A stretch of 58,957 bases of DNA from Litorisediminicola beolgyonensis (GCF_042679605.1 NZ_JBHTMU010000026.1:1-58957), one strand, 5' to 3'; shown: positions 1-9,057, counted from the first letter of the stretch. Translations and numbers: made by a program. The notes: a model not told the origin generated them from the letters alone.

Positions 1-1
1 C

Positions 2-1963
2 GAACCCACCGGCTCGCGGCTTTCGACGATCAGCCAGCCGCAGCGCCGGACGGCGGCGGTCCGCCTGCCCAGCACGACCGACGACCCCGCGCCGCTGCGC
101 CGCGCGATGGCCGACATGCGCGACGCCAACTGGGCCTCCGCGATGATCGAGGCGCGCGGCTCCGGTCAGGCCGGTCTCGACGTGATTCTCTGGCACTGGC
201 TCCGGGCGGGCAATGGCGACGCGCGGCAGGTGCAGGATTTCCTCGCCCGCAATCCCGACTGGCCCGGTCTCGATTACCTGCGCGAGAAAAGCGAGCAGGC
301 GATCTCGGAGGCGACGCATGACGAGGTGCGCGCCTTCTTCGGCAACGAGGCCCCGCAGACCGGCACCGGCGCGCTGTCTCTGGCCCGCGCCGAACGCGCC
401 GCGGGCGAAGAGGACGCTGCCAAGGCCACGATCATCCTCGCCTGGAAGACGCTGGCGCTCTCCTCCGAAGAACACGCGGCATTTCTCGCCGATCACGGCG
501 CGCTCCTGAAGCCCTACCATGACGACCGGCTCGCCATGGCGCTCTGGAAGGGCTGGCGGGCGAACGCCTCGGCGATGCTGCCCCTGGTCTCCGACGGCCA
601 GCGCGCGCTGGCCGAGGCGCGGATCGCGCTCCAGGACCAGGCCGCGGGCGTCGATGGCGCGATCGAGCGGGTGCCCGCCGCGCTCGCCGATGACGCGGGG
701 CTGGCGCATGACCGCTTCGCTTGGCGCGTCAAGAAGCGCCGCACCGACGATGCCATCGAGCTTCTGCTTGAGCGATCCGCCAAGACGGGCGGTCTGGGCG
801 AACCCTGGGCCTGGGCGGATCGCCGCCTCGACCTCGCGCGCGCCACGATGCTCGAGGGCAAGGGCGCGCTCGCCTACGACATCGCCTCGTCGCACCAGCT
901 GACCTCCGGCTCGGATTTCGCGTCTCTCGAATGGCTCTCGGGCTATATTGCGCTCACCTATCTCAAGAAGCCCGAGATCGCCGCCGACCATTTCGACCGC
1001 TTCGCCACCGCGGTCGACACGCCGATCTCGCTCGGCCGCGCCGGCTACTGGCAGGGCCGCGCCCGCGAGGCGATGGGCGATGCCGAGGGCGCCGCCCGCG
1101 GCTACGCCTTCGGTGCGAAATACCAGACCTCGTTCTACGGCCTTCTCGCCGCCGAACGCGGCAAGCTCGCGCCCGACACCACCCTCGCAGGCACCGAAAC
1201 CTTCCCAGACTGGAAAGAGGCTGCCTTCACCAAGAAGAGCGTCTTCCAGGCCGCCATGCTTCTGATGGCCGGGGGCGAGGATCAGCTGGCGGAACGCTTC
1301 CTCACCCACCTGGCCGAAAGCCTCGATCGCAACGAGATCGGCAGCCTCGGCAACATGCTCGCCGATCTTGGCAAGCCGCATATCCAGATCATGCTGGGCA
1401 AGCGCGCTGCGCAGGCCGGGATCGAAGTGCCCGGCCCCTATTACGCGCTCCACCCGCTGCTCGACCGCGAGTTTCCGATCCCGACCGAGATGGTGCTCTC
1501 CATCGCCCGGCGCGAATCCGAGTTTGACCCCGTCGTGGTCTCCCATGCCGGGGCGCGCGGCCTGATGCAGCTCATGCCGCGCACCGCGAGCGAGGTCTCG
1601 GGCTGGATCGGCGAGACCTTCCTTTTGGCCAAGCTCACCTCCGACCCGGCCTATAACGCGCGTCTCGGTTCGGCCTATCTCGCCGATCTTTCCGAGCGCT
1701 TCGACGGCAATGTCGTGATGATGGCAGCGGGCTACAATGCCGGTCCCGGCCGTCCGATCCGCTGGATGAAGGAGCGCGGCGATCCCCGTCGCGGCGGTGC
1801 CGATATCGTCGACTGGATCGAGCACATCCCCTTCGACGAGACCCGCAACTATGTGATGCGCGTCGCCGAAAGCGTGCCGATCTACCGCGCGCGGCTCGGC
1901 AAGACGATGCACCCGGTGCCGTTTTCCAAGGAACTGACCGGCTCGACCCTCCCCCGGCAATAA
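2..1963 (+). CDS. Lytic murein transglycosylase, SLT family (5' end outside window)
   Basis: This periplasmic enzyme cleaves the MurNAc-GlcNAc bond of peptidoglycan. The frame is open from base 2, so the true start and any signal peptide lie off the left edge; the first ATG in view is at 107. About two thirds of the product is an Ala-rich helical region like the U-domain of Slt70. The C-terminal SLT domain has the catalytic Glu in RRESEFDP (codon 1514-1516), then GARGLMQLMP and AGYNAGPGR, the usual order of family motifs. The gene ends 4 bp before the stop of the convergent DMT transporter. Family assignment is firm; which Slt subclass is not. Confidence 0.93.
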   Translation, partial: EPTGSRLSTISQPQRRTAAVRLPSTTDDPAPLRRAMADMRDANWASAMIEARGSGQAGLDVILWHWLRAGNGDARQVQDFLARNPDWPGLDYLREKSEQAISEATHDEVRAFFGNEAPQTGTGALSLARAERAAGEEDAAKATIILAWKTLALSSEEHAAFLADHGALLKPYHDDRLAMALWKGWRANASAMLPLVSDGQRALAEARIALQDQAAGVDGAIERVPAALADDAGLAHDRFAWRVKKRRTDDAIELLLERSAKTGGLGEPWAWADRRLDLARATMLEGKGALAYDIASSHQLTSGSDFASLEWLSGYIALTYLKKPEIAADHFDRFATAVDTPISLGRAGYWQGRAREAMGDAEGAARGYAFGAKYQTSFYGLLAAERGKLAPDTTLAGTETFPDWKEAAFTKKSVFQAAMLLMAGGEDQLAERFLTHLAESLDRNEIGSLGNMLADLGKPHIQIMLGKRAAQAGIEVPGPYYALHPLLDREFPIPTEMVLSIARRESEFDPVVVSHAGARGLMQLMPRTASEVSGWIGETFLLAKLTSDPAYNARLGSAYLADLSERFDGNVVMMAAGYNAGPGRPIRWMKERGDPRRGGADIVDWIEHIPFDETRNYVMRVAESVPIYRARLGKTMHPVPFSKELTGSTLPRQ

Positions 1964-1967
1964 GCGC

Positions 1968-2849
1968 CTAGCGCGCCAGTGCGCGCGCGCGCATCCGCTC
2001 GCGCCAGAAGGTGAAGAGCCCCGCGGCGACGATGATCGCCGCGCCGATGGCGACGTTCACGCGCAGGGTCTCGCCGAAGACCGTGAGCCCGATCGCCGAG
2101 GCGAAGACGAGCTGGAAATAGGCGAAGGGCTGGATCGCGCTGGCCTCGGCCTGCTCATAGGCCTTGATCAGCGTGTAATGGCCCGCCGCGCCGGTCACGC
2201 ACAAAAGCGCCATCCACGCCCAGTCGGGGCCGCGCATCGGCTCCCAGAACCAGATGCCGATGGCGGTGGTGACCACCGCGCCGACGGTTCCGGTCCAGAA
2301 AAAGCTCGTGGCCGCCGTGTCCTGCCGCGCGACATAGCGATTCAGAAGCCCGTAAAGCGCGAACATGAACGCCGCGAGCAGCGGGATCGCCGCGTAGGGC
2401 GAAAAGACCCCGCCCGAGGGCTGGAGGATGATGATCACCCCCACGAAACCCGCCGCGATGGCCAACCAGCGCCGCCAGCCGACATGCTCGCCCAGCACGG
2501 GCCCCGACAGCGCTCCGATCAGCAGCGGGTAGCAGGCGAAGACCGCGTGGCTCTCGACCAGGCCGAGGAACACGAAGCCCTGGATCATCACGATGATCTC
2601 GAGCGCCAGGATCGCACCGCGCGCCGCCTGCACCCAGGGCTGGCGTGTCGCCGCCGCCCTGCGGATCGAGCCCGCCTGCCGCCCCGCGATGGCGCAGACG
2701 AAGGCCGCGAAGAACCAGTAGCGGATCATCACGATCATGTAGGTGTTGTATTCGCCCGCAAGGTGGCGCGAGATCGCGTCCTGGCTCGCGAAGATCAGCG
2801 TGGTGACGAGCATGAGGATCACGCCGCGGCGCGTGTCGTTCGATGTCAT
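1968..2849 (-). CDS. DMT-superfamily transporter (EamA type)
   Basis: This is a 293-residue inner-membrane protein with about ten hydrophobic segments in two EamA-like halves, typical of drug/metabolite exporters. The start is taken at MTSNDTRRG because its ATG overlaps the stop of the upstream methyltransferase gene as ATGA (2846-2849), which implies translational coupling. Substrate cannot be read from sequence. Longer in-frame extensions upstream lie in the shadow of mnmD and are rejected. The link to tRNA modification is positional only. Confidence 0.88.
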   Translation of the reverse strand: MTSNDTRRGVILMLVTTLIFASQDAISRHLAGEYNTYMIVMIRYWFFAAFVCAIAGRQAGSIRRAAATRQPWVQAARGAILALEIIVMIQGFVFLGLVESHAVFACYPLLIGALSGPVLGEHVGWRRWLAIAAGFVGVIIILQPSGGVFSPYAAIPLLAAFMFALYGLLNRYVARQDTAATSFFWTGTVGAVVTTAIGIWFWEPMRGPDWAWMALLCVTGAAGHYTLIKAYEQAEASAIQPFAYFQLVFASAIGLTVFGETLRVNVAIGAAIIVAAGLFTFWRERMRARALAR

Positions 2850-3517
2850 CTGGGGTCCTTCCGGGCGACGGTCATGTGCCGTTTTCGCCCGTATCCCGGG
2901 ACGCGCGCGACGTCGAGACCTGCCGATGCAAGACCGCGTCTGACGTGGCCTGCCGCGGAATAGCTCGCCGCCGTGCCGCCCTCGGCCAGCCGATCCGCGA
3001 CGGCCTGAAGAAGCGCGGGCTCCCAGAGCTCGGGGTTCTTGGCCGGGGCGAACCCGTCGAGATACCAGGCATCGACCGGGGTCGTCGCGGCGGGAACGGT
3101 CTGCCGCGCATCGCCCTCGACCAGCCGGAACTGCAGGTCGCCGAGCACGATCTCCCGCGCACCGGAGCGCCAATAGGGCATCAGCTCGGCGGCGATCTCC
3201 GCGACCTCCGGGAAGGCCGCCTGCGCCTGGATCATGTCCTCCGCGGCCAAGGGGAACAGCTCGTAGCTGGTATAGTGGAGCCGCCCGACCACGCCCGCGC
3301 CTCGCCACGCCTGCACCGTTGCCAGAAGGTTCAGCCCCGTGCCGAAGCCCAGCTCTGCGACGTGAAACCCGTCGCGAAACCGCTCCGGCAGGCCGTTGCC
3401 CCGCAGGAACACATGCCGCGTTTCCGCCAGCCCGTCCTCGAGCGAGTAATAGGGGTCGTCGAACCGGGTCGAGACCGGCACGCCGTCCCGCCAGTCGAGC
3501 CGCGTCTGGTCGTCCAT
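2846..3517 (-). CDS. mnmD: tRNA U34 5-methylaminomethyl methyltransferase MnmD (stand-alone MnmC methyltransferase half)
   Basis: The 223-aa product matches the N-terminal SAM-dependent half of E. coli MnmC, which methylates nm5(s2)U34 to mnm5(s2)U34. Visible motifs are ELGFGTGLNLL (SAM site, near residues 51-61), WYLDGFAPAKNPELW (catalytic Asp region) and GYGRKRHMTVA at the C-terminus. There is no fused FAD domain. A FAD oxidoreductase that looks like the missing half is divergently encoded 54 bp away (3572). The start MDDQTRLDW follows the family N-terminus. The downstream DMT gene overlaps by ATGA. Confidence 0.9.
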   Translation of the reverse strand: MDDQTRLDWRDGVPVSTRFDDPYYSLEDGLAETRHVFLRGNGLPERFRDGFHVAELGFGTGLNLLATVQAWRGAGVVGRLHYTSYELFPLAAEDMIQAQAAFPEVAEIAAELMPYWRSGAREIVLGDLQFRLVEGDARQTVPAATTPVDAWYLDGFAPAKNPELWEPALLQAVADRLAEGGTAASYSAAGHVRRGLASAGLDVARVPGYGRKRHMTVARKDPR

Positions 3518-3571
3518 CGCCCGATGCCTTAGGTGATCCGAGACGCGAGACACTGCACCGGGGGCCGGGCG

Positions 3572-4606
3572 ATGGCAAGGATCGACGTGACCGTGCGTGG
3601 CGCCGGGATTTTCGGCCTCGCCTGCGCGTGGGAGATGACCCGCCGCGGCGCGAGGGTCCGGGTGATCGATCCGGGCGGGCCGGGCGCGGGCACCTCGGGC
3701 GGCATCGTCGGCGCGCTGGCGCCGCATGTGCCGGAAAACTGGAACGCCAAGAAGGCCTTCCAGCTGGACAGCCTGCTGATGGCCGAGGCGTTCTGGTCGG
3801 AGGTCTCCGAGACGGGCGGCGGCGCGCCGGGCTATGCCCGGACCGGGCGACTCCAGCCCTTGGCCGATGCCGACGCGGTGGCGCTGGCGCGCGGGCGGGC
3901 GGACAGCGCGGCCACGCTCTGGCAGGGTCATGCGCGGTGGGAGGTGACGGAGGCCCCGGGCCCCCTCGCGCCCCCGTCTCCGACGGGCCTTTGGGTCTTC
4001 GATACCCTCAGCGCGCGGGTGCATCCGCGCAAAGCCTGCGACGCGCTGGCCGCCGCGCTCGCCGCGCGGGGCGCCGAGATCGTGACGGAGGGCGCAGAAG
4101 AGGGCGCGGTTCTCCACGCGACGGGCTGGGCGGGGCTCGACGCGCTGTCCTCAGCCGTCGGACGCACCGTGGGCACCGGCATCAAGGGTCAGGCCCTGCT
4201 ACTGGGCTTTGCCGCCCCGGACGCACCGCAGCTTTTCGTGGACGGGCTGCATATCGTGCTCCATGCCGATGGCACCTGCGCCGTGGGCTCAACAACCGAG
4301 CGCGACTTCGCAAGCCCGACAGAAACGGACGCTCAGGCCGACGCGCTTCTCGACCGCGCAGTGGCAGCGCTGCCGGAGCTCGCCTCGGCCCCCGTCCTGT
4401 CACGCTGGGCCGGGGTGCGCCCCCGCGCCCGCAGCCGCGCGCCGATGCTGGGGCCCTGGCCGGACCGGCCCGGTCACTTCATCGCCAATGGAGGCTTCAA
4501 GATCGGCTTCGGCATGGCCCCGAACGTGGCGCAGGTAATGGCCGATCTGATGCTCGAGGGCCGCGACGCGGTGCCCGAAGGCTTTCGCGTCGCGGACAAT
4601 CTCTGA
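3572..4606 (+). CDS. FAD-dependent oxidoreductase, DAO family, probable separate MnmC oxidase half
   Basis: The 344-aa protein begins with a Rossmann FAD site (GAGIFGLACAWEMTRRG) followed by a basic/acidic hairpin ending VRVIDPG, and ends with a DAO-type motif (FIANGGFKIGFGMAP). In MnmC the C-terminal domain of this fold removes the carboxymethyl group from cmnm5U34. Position next to mnmD, with start codons 54 bp apart, suggests that role here. A ThiO-like glycine oxidase or another amine oxidase is the alternative. The ATG at 3572 is chosen over 3533 because it directly precedes the first beta strand of the FAD fold. Confidence 0.75.
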   Translation: MARIDVTVRGAGIFGLACAWEMTRRGARVRVIDPGGPGAGTSGGIVGALAPHVPENWNAKKAFQLDSLLMAEAFWSEVSETGGGAPGYARTGRLQPLADADAVALARGRADSAATLWQGHARWEVTEAPGPLAPPSPTGLWVFDTLSARVHPRKACDALAAALAARGAEIVTEGAEEGAVLHATGWAGLDALSSAVGRTVGTGIKGQALLLGFAAPDAPQLFVDGLHIVLHADGTCAVGSTTERDFASPTETDAQADALLDRAVAALPELASAPVLSRWAGVRPRARSRAPMLGPWPDRPGHFIANGGFKIGFGMAPNVAQVMADLMLEGRDAVPEGFRVADNL

Positions 4607-4607
4607 C

Positions 4608-4623
4608 GCGCCCGCGCGGGCGC
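4608..4623. terminator. GC-only palindrome between convergent genes
   Basis: A perfect 16-bp palindrome (GCGCCCGCGCGGGCGC) fills the 21-bp gap between the convergent FAD oxidoreductase and kpsE stops. It could fold on either strand and act as a bidirectional terminator stem. No T-run follows on either side, so function is inferred from position. Confidence 0.4.
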
Positions 4624-4627
4624 CGGG

Positions 4628-6322
4628 TCAGCTCGAGACTTGCTCGCGCAGGATCGACGCGGTCAGCGAGATCATCAGGTAGACGCCCGAGAAGATCAGG
4701 AACGCCAGGAGCGTGTTCTCGAACCCGCGCGGATAGCTCGGGTCCTGCGAGGCGACCGGCACGACCGAGGTCGTCAGGTAGCGCGCCTGGCTGTCGGCAT
4801 CGCGCCGCGCGGTCTCGAGCCGTTCGAGCGCCGATTGCAGCATCATGTCCCGCGTCGCGAGGTCGGCCTCGGCGAGCTGCACCTGAACCGCGATCTCGGC
4901 CAGCGAATCCTCTCCGGTTGTCGCGGTCAGCATGTCGGAATTGAGCTGGTTCAGCAGCGCGTCGAGACGGCGGATATCGCCCTCGACGCCCTCAACCCGG
5001 CTCTGGTTCGGCCGCGGGTTGTCGAGCAGCGCCTGGAGCTGCAGCCGCTTTTCCTGAAGCTGCATCTCGTAGGTGTTGATCTGGTTCTGCATCGCCGCGA
5101 TCCGCCCCTGCGGGTCGATCACCGCGCTCTCCTGCTTCAGACGCACCAGCCGTTCCTGCGCGTCGAGACGATCCTGCTCGGCCTCGGCCAGCGCCTCGTC
5201 GGCATCGAGCACCGCGTTCGACCGCTTGCGCTGCGACAGCTGGTCGACGCGTTCCTCGGCATAGCCGATCAGCGCGCGGCTGAACTCGGCCGCGACCTCG
5301 GGATCGGCGGCCATGACCTCCATCCGGATCACGCCCTCGGTCGGGTCGTAGCCGATCTCGACATAGCGCTGGTAGAGCGAATACGCCTTCTCGTTCGAGG
5401 CATCGGTATCCAGCCGCTGCAGCGGGTCGATCCAGGCCTGTTCGAAATGCGCCTTGAAGCCCTCGTCCTCGTCGAGGCGCAGCATCGCATCCTTTGACGC
5501 GAGATAGGATTGCACCGCGATGGCGTCCTGGTTGGTCGCAAACTGCGTGCCGGACAGGAGCCCGCCCATGCCGCCGCTGCCGCCGGCGGAATCGTTCTTG
5601 AGGATCAGGAACTCGGATTTGGTGGCGTAGATCGGCGTCGCGACGGCGAAGAAGTAGTAGCCCGCAAGCACCGTCGGCAGGATCACGAAGAACGACAGGC
5701 GCGTCATCAAGAGCACGAAGCGGCGACGACGGCGCTGGCCCAGTTCCTTCTGGATCTTGGCCAGTTCGATCGCCCGACGTTCTGCCGGGCTCATGGTTTC
5801 GACCGAGGGCAACTGCGTGCGCCCGGCGGTGCCGCCGGCACGGATGGTCTGCGGCAGCTTGTCCGGCTCGCCCGGACGCGGCGCGTCGTCGCCCGAGGGC
5901 ACAAGCTCGAGCATGTTCGAGCGCTGGAACGGGTCGATGCCCCGCTTGCGGAGCATCCGGACCGCGTCGAAATCCGAGGTCGGCTCGAGCCCGTGGCGCT
6001 GCGCGACGCGGCGCGCCATGCGCAGCTGTCGTCCGGTCAGCCCCTCGGCGCGGATCGCCTCGATATCGGTTTCGGCCGCGACCTGCCGGGCCGAGGAGAC
6101 CTCGCCCGAGCGCGGAACGGGTCCGCCCATCGTGCCCGTCGCCCGCGGCGCGGGCCGTTCGGAGAACGGCTCGGCCTCGGGTCTTTCGGCGGGCGCGGCG
6201 CTGGTTCTCGCGGAGGTCAAGGACGGCGTGACGGCGCCCGTGACCTGCTGCGTCGGTTCGGCCCCGTCGGGCGGCGTCGCCCGGCGGATGCGGAATTTCT
6301 TAGCCTTGGGTTTCGTAGTCAT
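4628..6322 (-). CDS. kpsE: Capsule polysaccharide export inner-membrane protein, KpsE/BexC/CtrB family
   Basis: KpsE-type proteins span the periplasm and couple the capsule ABC exporter to the outer-membrane channel. The product is 564 aa, against roughly 380 in E. coli KpsE. One membrane segment lies near residues 203-226 (after an RRRRRF basic anchor) and a second near 533-555, with a long coiled-coil periplasmic region between. The extra length is a roughly 200-residue cytosolic N-terminus: a low-complexity Pro/Ala/Arg part and a short conserved-looking piece (LTGRQLRMARRVAQRHGLEP). It overlaps kpsT by 23 bp, so the two are co-transcribed. No KpsM permease is in view. Confidence 0.85.
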   Translation of the reverse strand: MTTKPKAKKFRIRRATPPDGAEPTQQVTGAVTPSLTSARTSAAPAERPEAEPFSERPAPRATGTMGGPVPRSGEVSSARQVAAETDIEAIRAEGLTGRQLRMARRVAQRHGLEPTSDFDAVRMLRKRGIDPFQRSNMLELVPSGDDAPRPGEPDKLPQTIRAGGTAGRTQLPSVETMSPAERRAIELAKIQKELGQRRRRRFVLLMTRLSFFVILPTVLAGYYFFAVATPIYATKSEFLILKNDSAGGSGGMGGLLSGTQFATNQDAIAVQSYLASKDAMLRLDEDEGFKAHFEQAWIDPLQRLDTDASNEKAYSLYQRYVEIGYDPTEGVIRMEVMAADPEVAAEFSRALIGYAEERVDQLSQRKRSNAVLDADEALAEAEQDRLDAQERLVRLKQESAVIDPQGRIAAMQNQINTYEMQLQEKRLQLQALLDNPRPNQSRVEGVEGDIRRLDALLNQLNSDMLTATTGEDSLAEIAVQVQLAEADLATRDMMLQSALERLETARRDADSQARYLTTSVVPVASQDPSYPRGFENTLLAFLIFSGVYLMISLTASILREQVSS

Positions 6323-6959
6323 ACAGACGCTTCGCCTCTTCCAAGGTGTCGAACATGTGCAGCGTGCCGTCCATCAGGACCGCCGCCTTCTTCGCAAACT
6401 TCTCGAGAATTTCCGGCTGGTGCGAGACGATGATGATCGTCGTCGTCCGGAGGCGTTCTGCCAGGATGTCGCCTGCCTTCTTGTTGAACTCCACATCGGT
6501 GGAGTTCGGCATGCCTTCGTCGATCAGGTAGATGTCGAAATCGAGCGCCAGCATCAGCGAGAAGGTGAAGCGGGATTTCATGCCCGACGAATAGGTGCCG
6601 AGCGGTTGTTCGAAATATTCGCCGAGATTGCAGACGTAACGGCAGAAGCTTTCGACGTAATCGGGGTCGAGCCCGTAGAGCCGGGCGATGAAACGGGCGT
6701 TTTCGCGCGCCGAGATGCGGCTGACGACGCCGCCCATGAAGCCCAGCGGGAAGGACACGCGGCAGCCACGGCGAATTTCGCCCTCGTCGGGCTTCTCGAG
6801 CCCGGCCATCATCTTGATCAGCGTGGTCTTCCCGGTGCCGTTCGGAGCGAGGATGCCGAGGCTTTCGCCCAGTTCGACGCGGAACGACGCCTGGTTCAGG
6901 ATCACCTTGTAATGGGATCCGGTCCAGAAGGACTTGCTGACATTGTCGAATTCCAGCAT
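6300..6959 (-). CDS. kpsT: Capsule export ABC transporter ATPase, KpsT family
   Basis: The 219-aa ATPase would energise polysaccharide export. Walker A is at residues 38-46 but reads APNGTGKTT, with Ala where the family normally has Gly. The signature is YSSGMKSR (123-130), Walker B is FDIYLIDE (141-148) and the H-loop His is in IIVSHQP (His180). Length and the short signature helix match KpsT/BexA rather than import ATPases. It is the first gene of a two-gene unit with kpsE. The permease partner must be encoded elsewhere or be absent. Confidence 0.88.
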   Translation of the reverse strand: MLEFDNVSKSFWTGSHYKVILNQASFRVELGESLGILAPNGTGKTTLIKMMAGLEKPDEGEIRRGCRVSFPLGFMGGVVSRISARENARFIARLYGLDPDYVESFCRYVCNLGEYFEQPLGTYSSGMKSRFTFSLMLALDFDIYLIDEGMPNSTDVEFNKKAGDILAERLRTTTIIIVSHQPEILEKFAKKAAVLMDGTLHMFDTLEEAKRLYDYETQG

Positions 6960-7092
6960 CGGCGCGGCCTGCTCTGCCTTTGTGGCGTCTGCTCGTTCTA
7001 TCGGAGCATGGTTGACGGAGTGTTATCCCTGCAATTTGGTCAGAGTATGTCCGCTTTGGGATAGGTTTGCCAGTTCCCCGACATATCGCCGC

Positions 7093-7133
7093 CCAAGGAC
7101 CGCGCCGCTCACGCGGTTGCGAACGGGCCTTGG
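7093..7133. other. Nested inverted repeats in the kpsT/MBL divergent intergenic region
   Basis: The 243-bp gap between divergent kpsT and the metallo-hydrolase gene holds an outer CCAAGG...CCTTGG pair (7093-7098 and 7128-7133) around an inner ACCGCG...CGCGGT hairpin (7099-7104 and 7112-7117). It would lie in the 5' leader of the 7203 gene. I see no convincing promoter hexamers nearby. It may be a leader hairpin or an operator. Confidence 0.3.
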
Positions 7134-7202
7134 TGGAAAGCCCGACGCGCGCCGCTAGCTCGTGCAAGGACCACGTGTCCTGATAACCGGAGCCCTTACG
7201 CC

Positions 7203-7988
7203 ATGTCCCAGACCCGACGCACGTTTCTCGTCAGCGCCGCCGCCGCGGCTGGCGGCACCATGATCCTGCCCTATGCCGCGCTCGCCGAGGCCCATGCCGG
7301 CAACATGTTCTCCACCGATGCGGGCGACATCACAGTGCATCCGCTCGATCACGCGAGCTTTGTCATGGAGACCCCCAAGGGCACGATCTATGTCGATCCG
7401 GTCGGCGACCCCGCCCGCTACGCCGAGTTCCCGCCCGCCGACCTGATCCTCATCACCCATGAGCATGGCGATCACTACAACGCCGAGACGCTCACCGCGC
7501 TGATGGGCGAGAACACGAGCCTGATCACCAACCCCGCCGTGCACGACATGCTGCCCGCGGATCTCGCCTCCGGCGCCATGACGCTCGCCAATGGCGAAAG
7601 CCATGACTGGGACGGGCTCGGCATCGACGCGATCGCCGCTCACAACACCACCGAGGACCGGATGAACTTCCATCCCGAGGGCCGCGACAACGGCTATGTC
7701 CTGAGCTTCGAGGGCTTCCGCGTCTACATCTCCGGCGACACCGAGCCGACCGAGGACATGCTGGCGCTCGAGAATATCGACGTGGCCTTCCTCTGCATGA
7801 ACCTGCCCTTCACCCAGACCGCCGAGCAGGCGGCCGAGGCGGTCAAGACGTTCAAGCCGGCCTATGTCTATCCCTACCACTACCGCGGCCGCGACGGCGG
7901 CACCCAGGACCCCGAGGAGTTCGCCTCGCTCGTGGGCGATGCCGCCGAGGTCAAGCTGGTGGACTGGTATCCGAACGAAGAGGTCTGA
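7203..7988 (+). CDS. Tat-exported MBL-fold metallo-hydrolase
   Basis: The 261-aa protein starts with a twin-arginine signal (RRTFLV, Arg5-Arg6, then an Ala-rich h-region and cleavage near AEAHA), so the enzyme is folded with metal before export to the periplasm. The metallo-beta-lactamase core motif HEHGDH supplies His86, His88, Asp90 and His91. A later SGDTEP motif is the bridging Asp region. It resembles the UlaG-like/YfnR-like small lactonase or phosphodiesterase branch, but substrate is unknown. It is monocistronic: the next gene faces it. Confidence 0.87.
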   Translation: MSQTRRTFLVSAAAAAGGTMILPYAALAEAHAGNMFSTDAGDITVHPLDHASFVMETPKGTIYVDPVGDPARYAEFPPADLILITHEHGDHYNAETLTALMGENTSLITNPAVHDMLPADLASGAMTLANGESHDWDGLGIDAIAAHNTTEDRMNFHPEGRDNGYVLSFEGFRVYISGDTEPTEDMLALENIDVAFLCMNLPFTQTAEQAAEAVKTFKPAYVYPYHYRGRDGGTQDPEEFASLVGDAAEVKLVDWYPNEEV

Positions 7989-8027
7989 TCCTCGCATCCC
8001 GCGCGTCCGGCCACAGCCGGGCGCGCG

Positions 8028-8903
8028 TCACAGGCCGTGGACCTGCCCATCGGGTCCGACCAGCGTGATCCGGCCCAGCCGCGCCACGGCCATCAGCTCT
8101 TGCAGCTCCGAAAATCCCAAGAAGACCGCCACGGTCGAGATCGCATCCGCCATGGTCGCGCTCTCGGCCTCGATGCTGACGCTCGACCAGATCGGCGGGC
8201 TCCCGTCCGGCGCAAGGATATGGCCCTGCCCCTCGTCGAGAAGCAGCGCGGCAGGCGCCGAGGTCGCGACCGCGCTGTCGCGCAGGCTGCGCCAACCGAC
8301 CGTCCCGGCTGCCGGGTCCTCGATCGGCAGGCGGTAGGGCCCGCCCAGCGCGGCCTGCTCGCCCAGGGAAATCAGCGCCCGCTCCGCGCCAAGCTCGCGC
8401 AGCGCGCCCCAGACCAGATCGGTGGCATAGCCCAGCACGATCCCGTTGAGCGTCAGCGCCTGACCCGCATCAAGCACGATCCCCGCGCCGGTCTCCACCC
8501 GGTCCCAGCCGATCAGCGGACGCGCGGCATCGGGATCGCCCGAGAAGGCCAGCGCCCGCCAGAGCGGCTGCACCGTCGGATCGAAGAGCCCGCCGGTGAT
8601 CTCGTGCACCCGGTCGACCTGCGCGATCACGTCCCACATCATCGCCGAAGGCGCGTCGAGCCTGCCGCTGGCGTTCAGCCGCGACAGCTCGCTCTCGGGC
8701 AGGTAAAGGCTGAAGGTCCGCTCGACCTCCGCCAGAAGCTGCGGCACCCGCGCGAGCCCCTCGCGCACCGTGGCCTCCGGTCCGTCGAGACTGACCGACA
8801 CATCCGCCCCGAGCGCGGTGCCGGTCCAGCGCTCCGCCGCGCGCGACACGCGCGGCGCGCAGGCAAAGCCCGCCGCCAGCGTCAGTGCCCGTCTGCGCGT
8901 CAT
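8028..8903 (-). CDS. apbE: FAD:protein FMN transferase, ApbE family (divergent)
   Basis: ApbE attaches FMN covalently to Thr/Ser of exported flavoproteins. The chosen start (MTRRRALTLAAG) gives 291 aa with a Tat/Sec-like leader; an earlier in-frame start at 8939 is possible. The fold can be followed through WTGTALGADVSVSL, ESELSRLNASG, ITGGLFDPTV and a C-terminal SVSIEAESATMADAISTVAVFLG. The usual G-I-A-K-G-Y motif reads GIVLGYATD and the usual GGD motif reads SLGEQAALGG, so key nucleotide/metal positions are altered. No Rnf, Nos or Nqr flavoprotein target is adjacent. Confidence 0.82.
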   Translation of the reverse strand: MTRRRALTLAAGFACAPRVSRAAERWTGTALGADVSVSLDGPEATVREGLARVPQLLAEVERTFSLYLPESELSRLNASGRLDAPSAMMWDVIAQVDRVHEITGGLFDPTVQPLWRALAFSGDPDAARPLIGWDRVETGAGIVLDAGQALTLNGIVLGYATDLVWGALRELGAERALISLGEQAALGGPYRLPIEDPAAGTVGWRSLRDSAVATSAPAALLLDEGQGHILAPDGSPPIWSSVSIEAESATMADAISTVAVFLGFSELQELMAVARLGRITLVGPDGQVHGL

Positions 8904-9057
8904 CGCCGCCACTGCCGACCTCCCCGAACGTCCTCGCAAGAGCCTAGCCCCTCGCCGCCCCCCGCAACAGTCCCGTCAGCGCGCCTTGCCTCTCCACATT
9001 CGCGCCAGCCTCTGCTAGGCCCTGCCTGTCCGCATCACCGCCTCCGGGAGCGCTGCC

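Noticed and set aside
3533..3571. Earlier ATG for the FAD oxidoreductase gene
   Set aside because: The 13 extra residues are Arg/His/Cys-rich and precede the FAD-binding first strand without any family counterpart.
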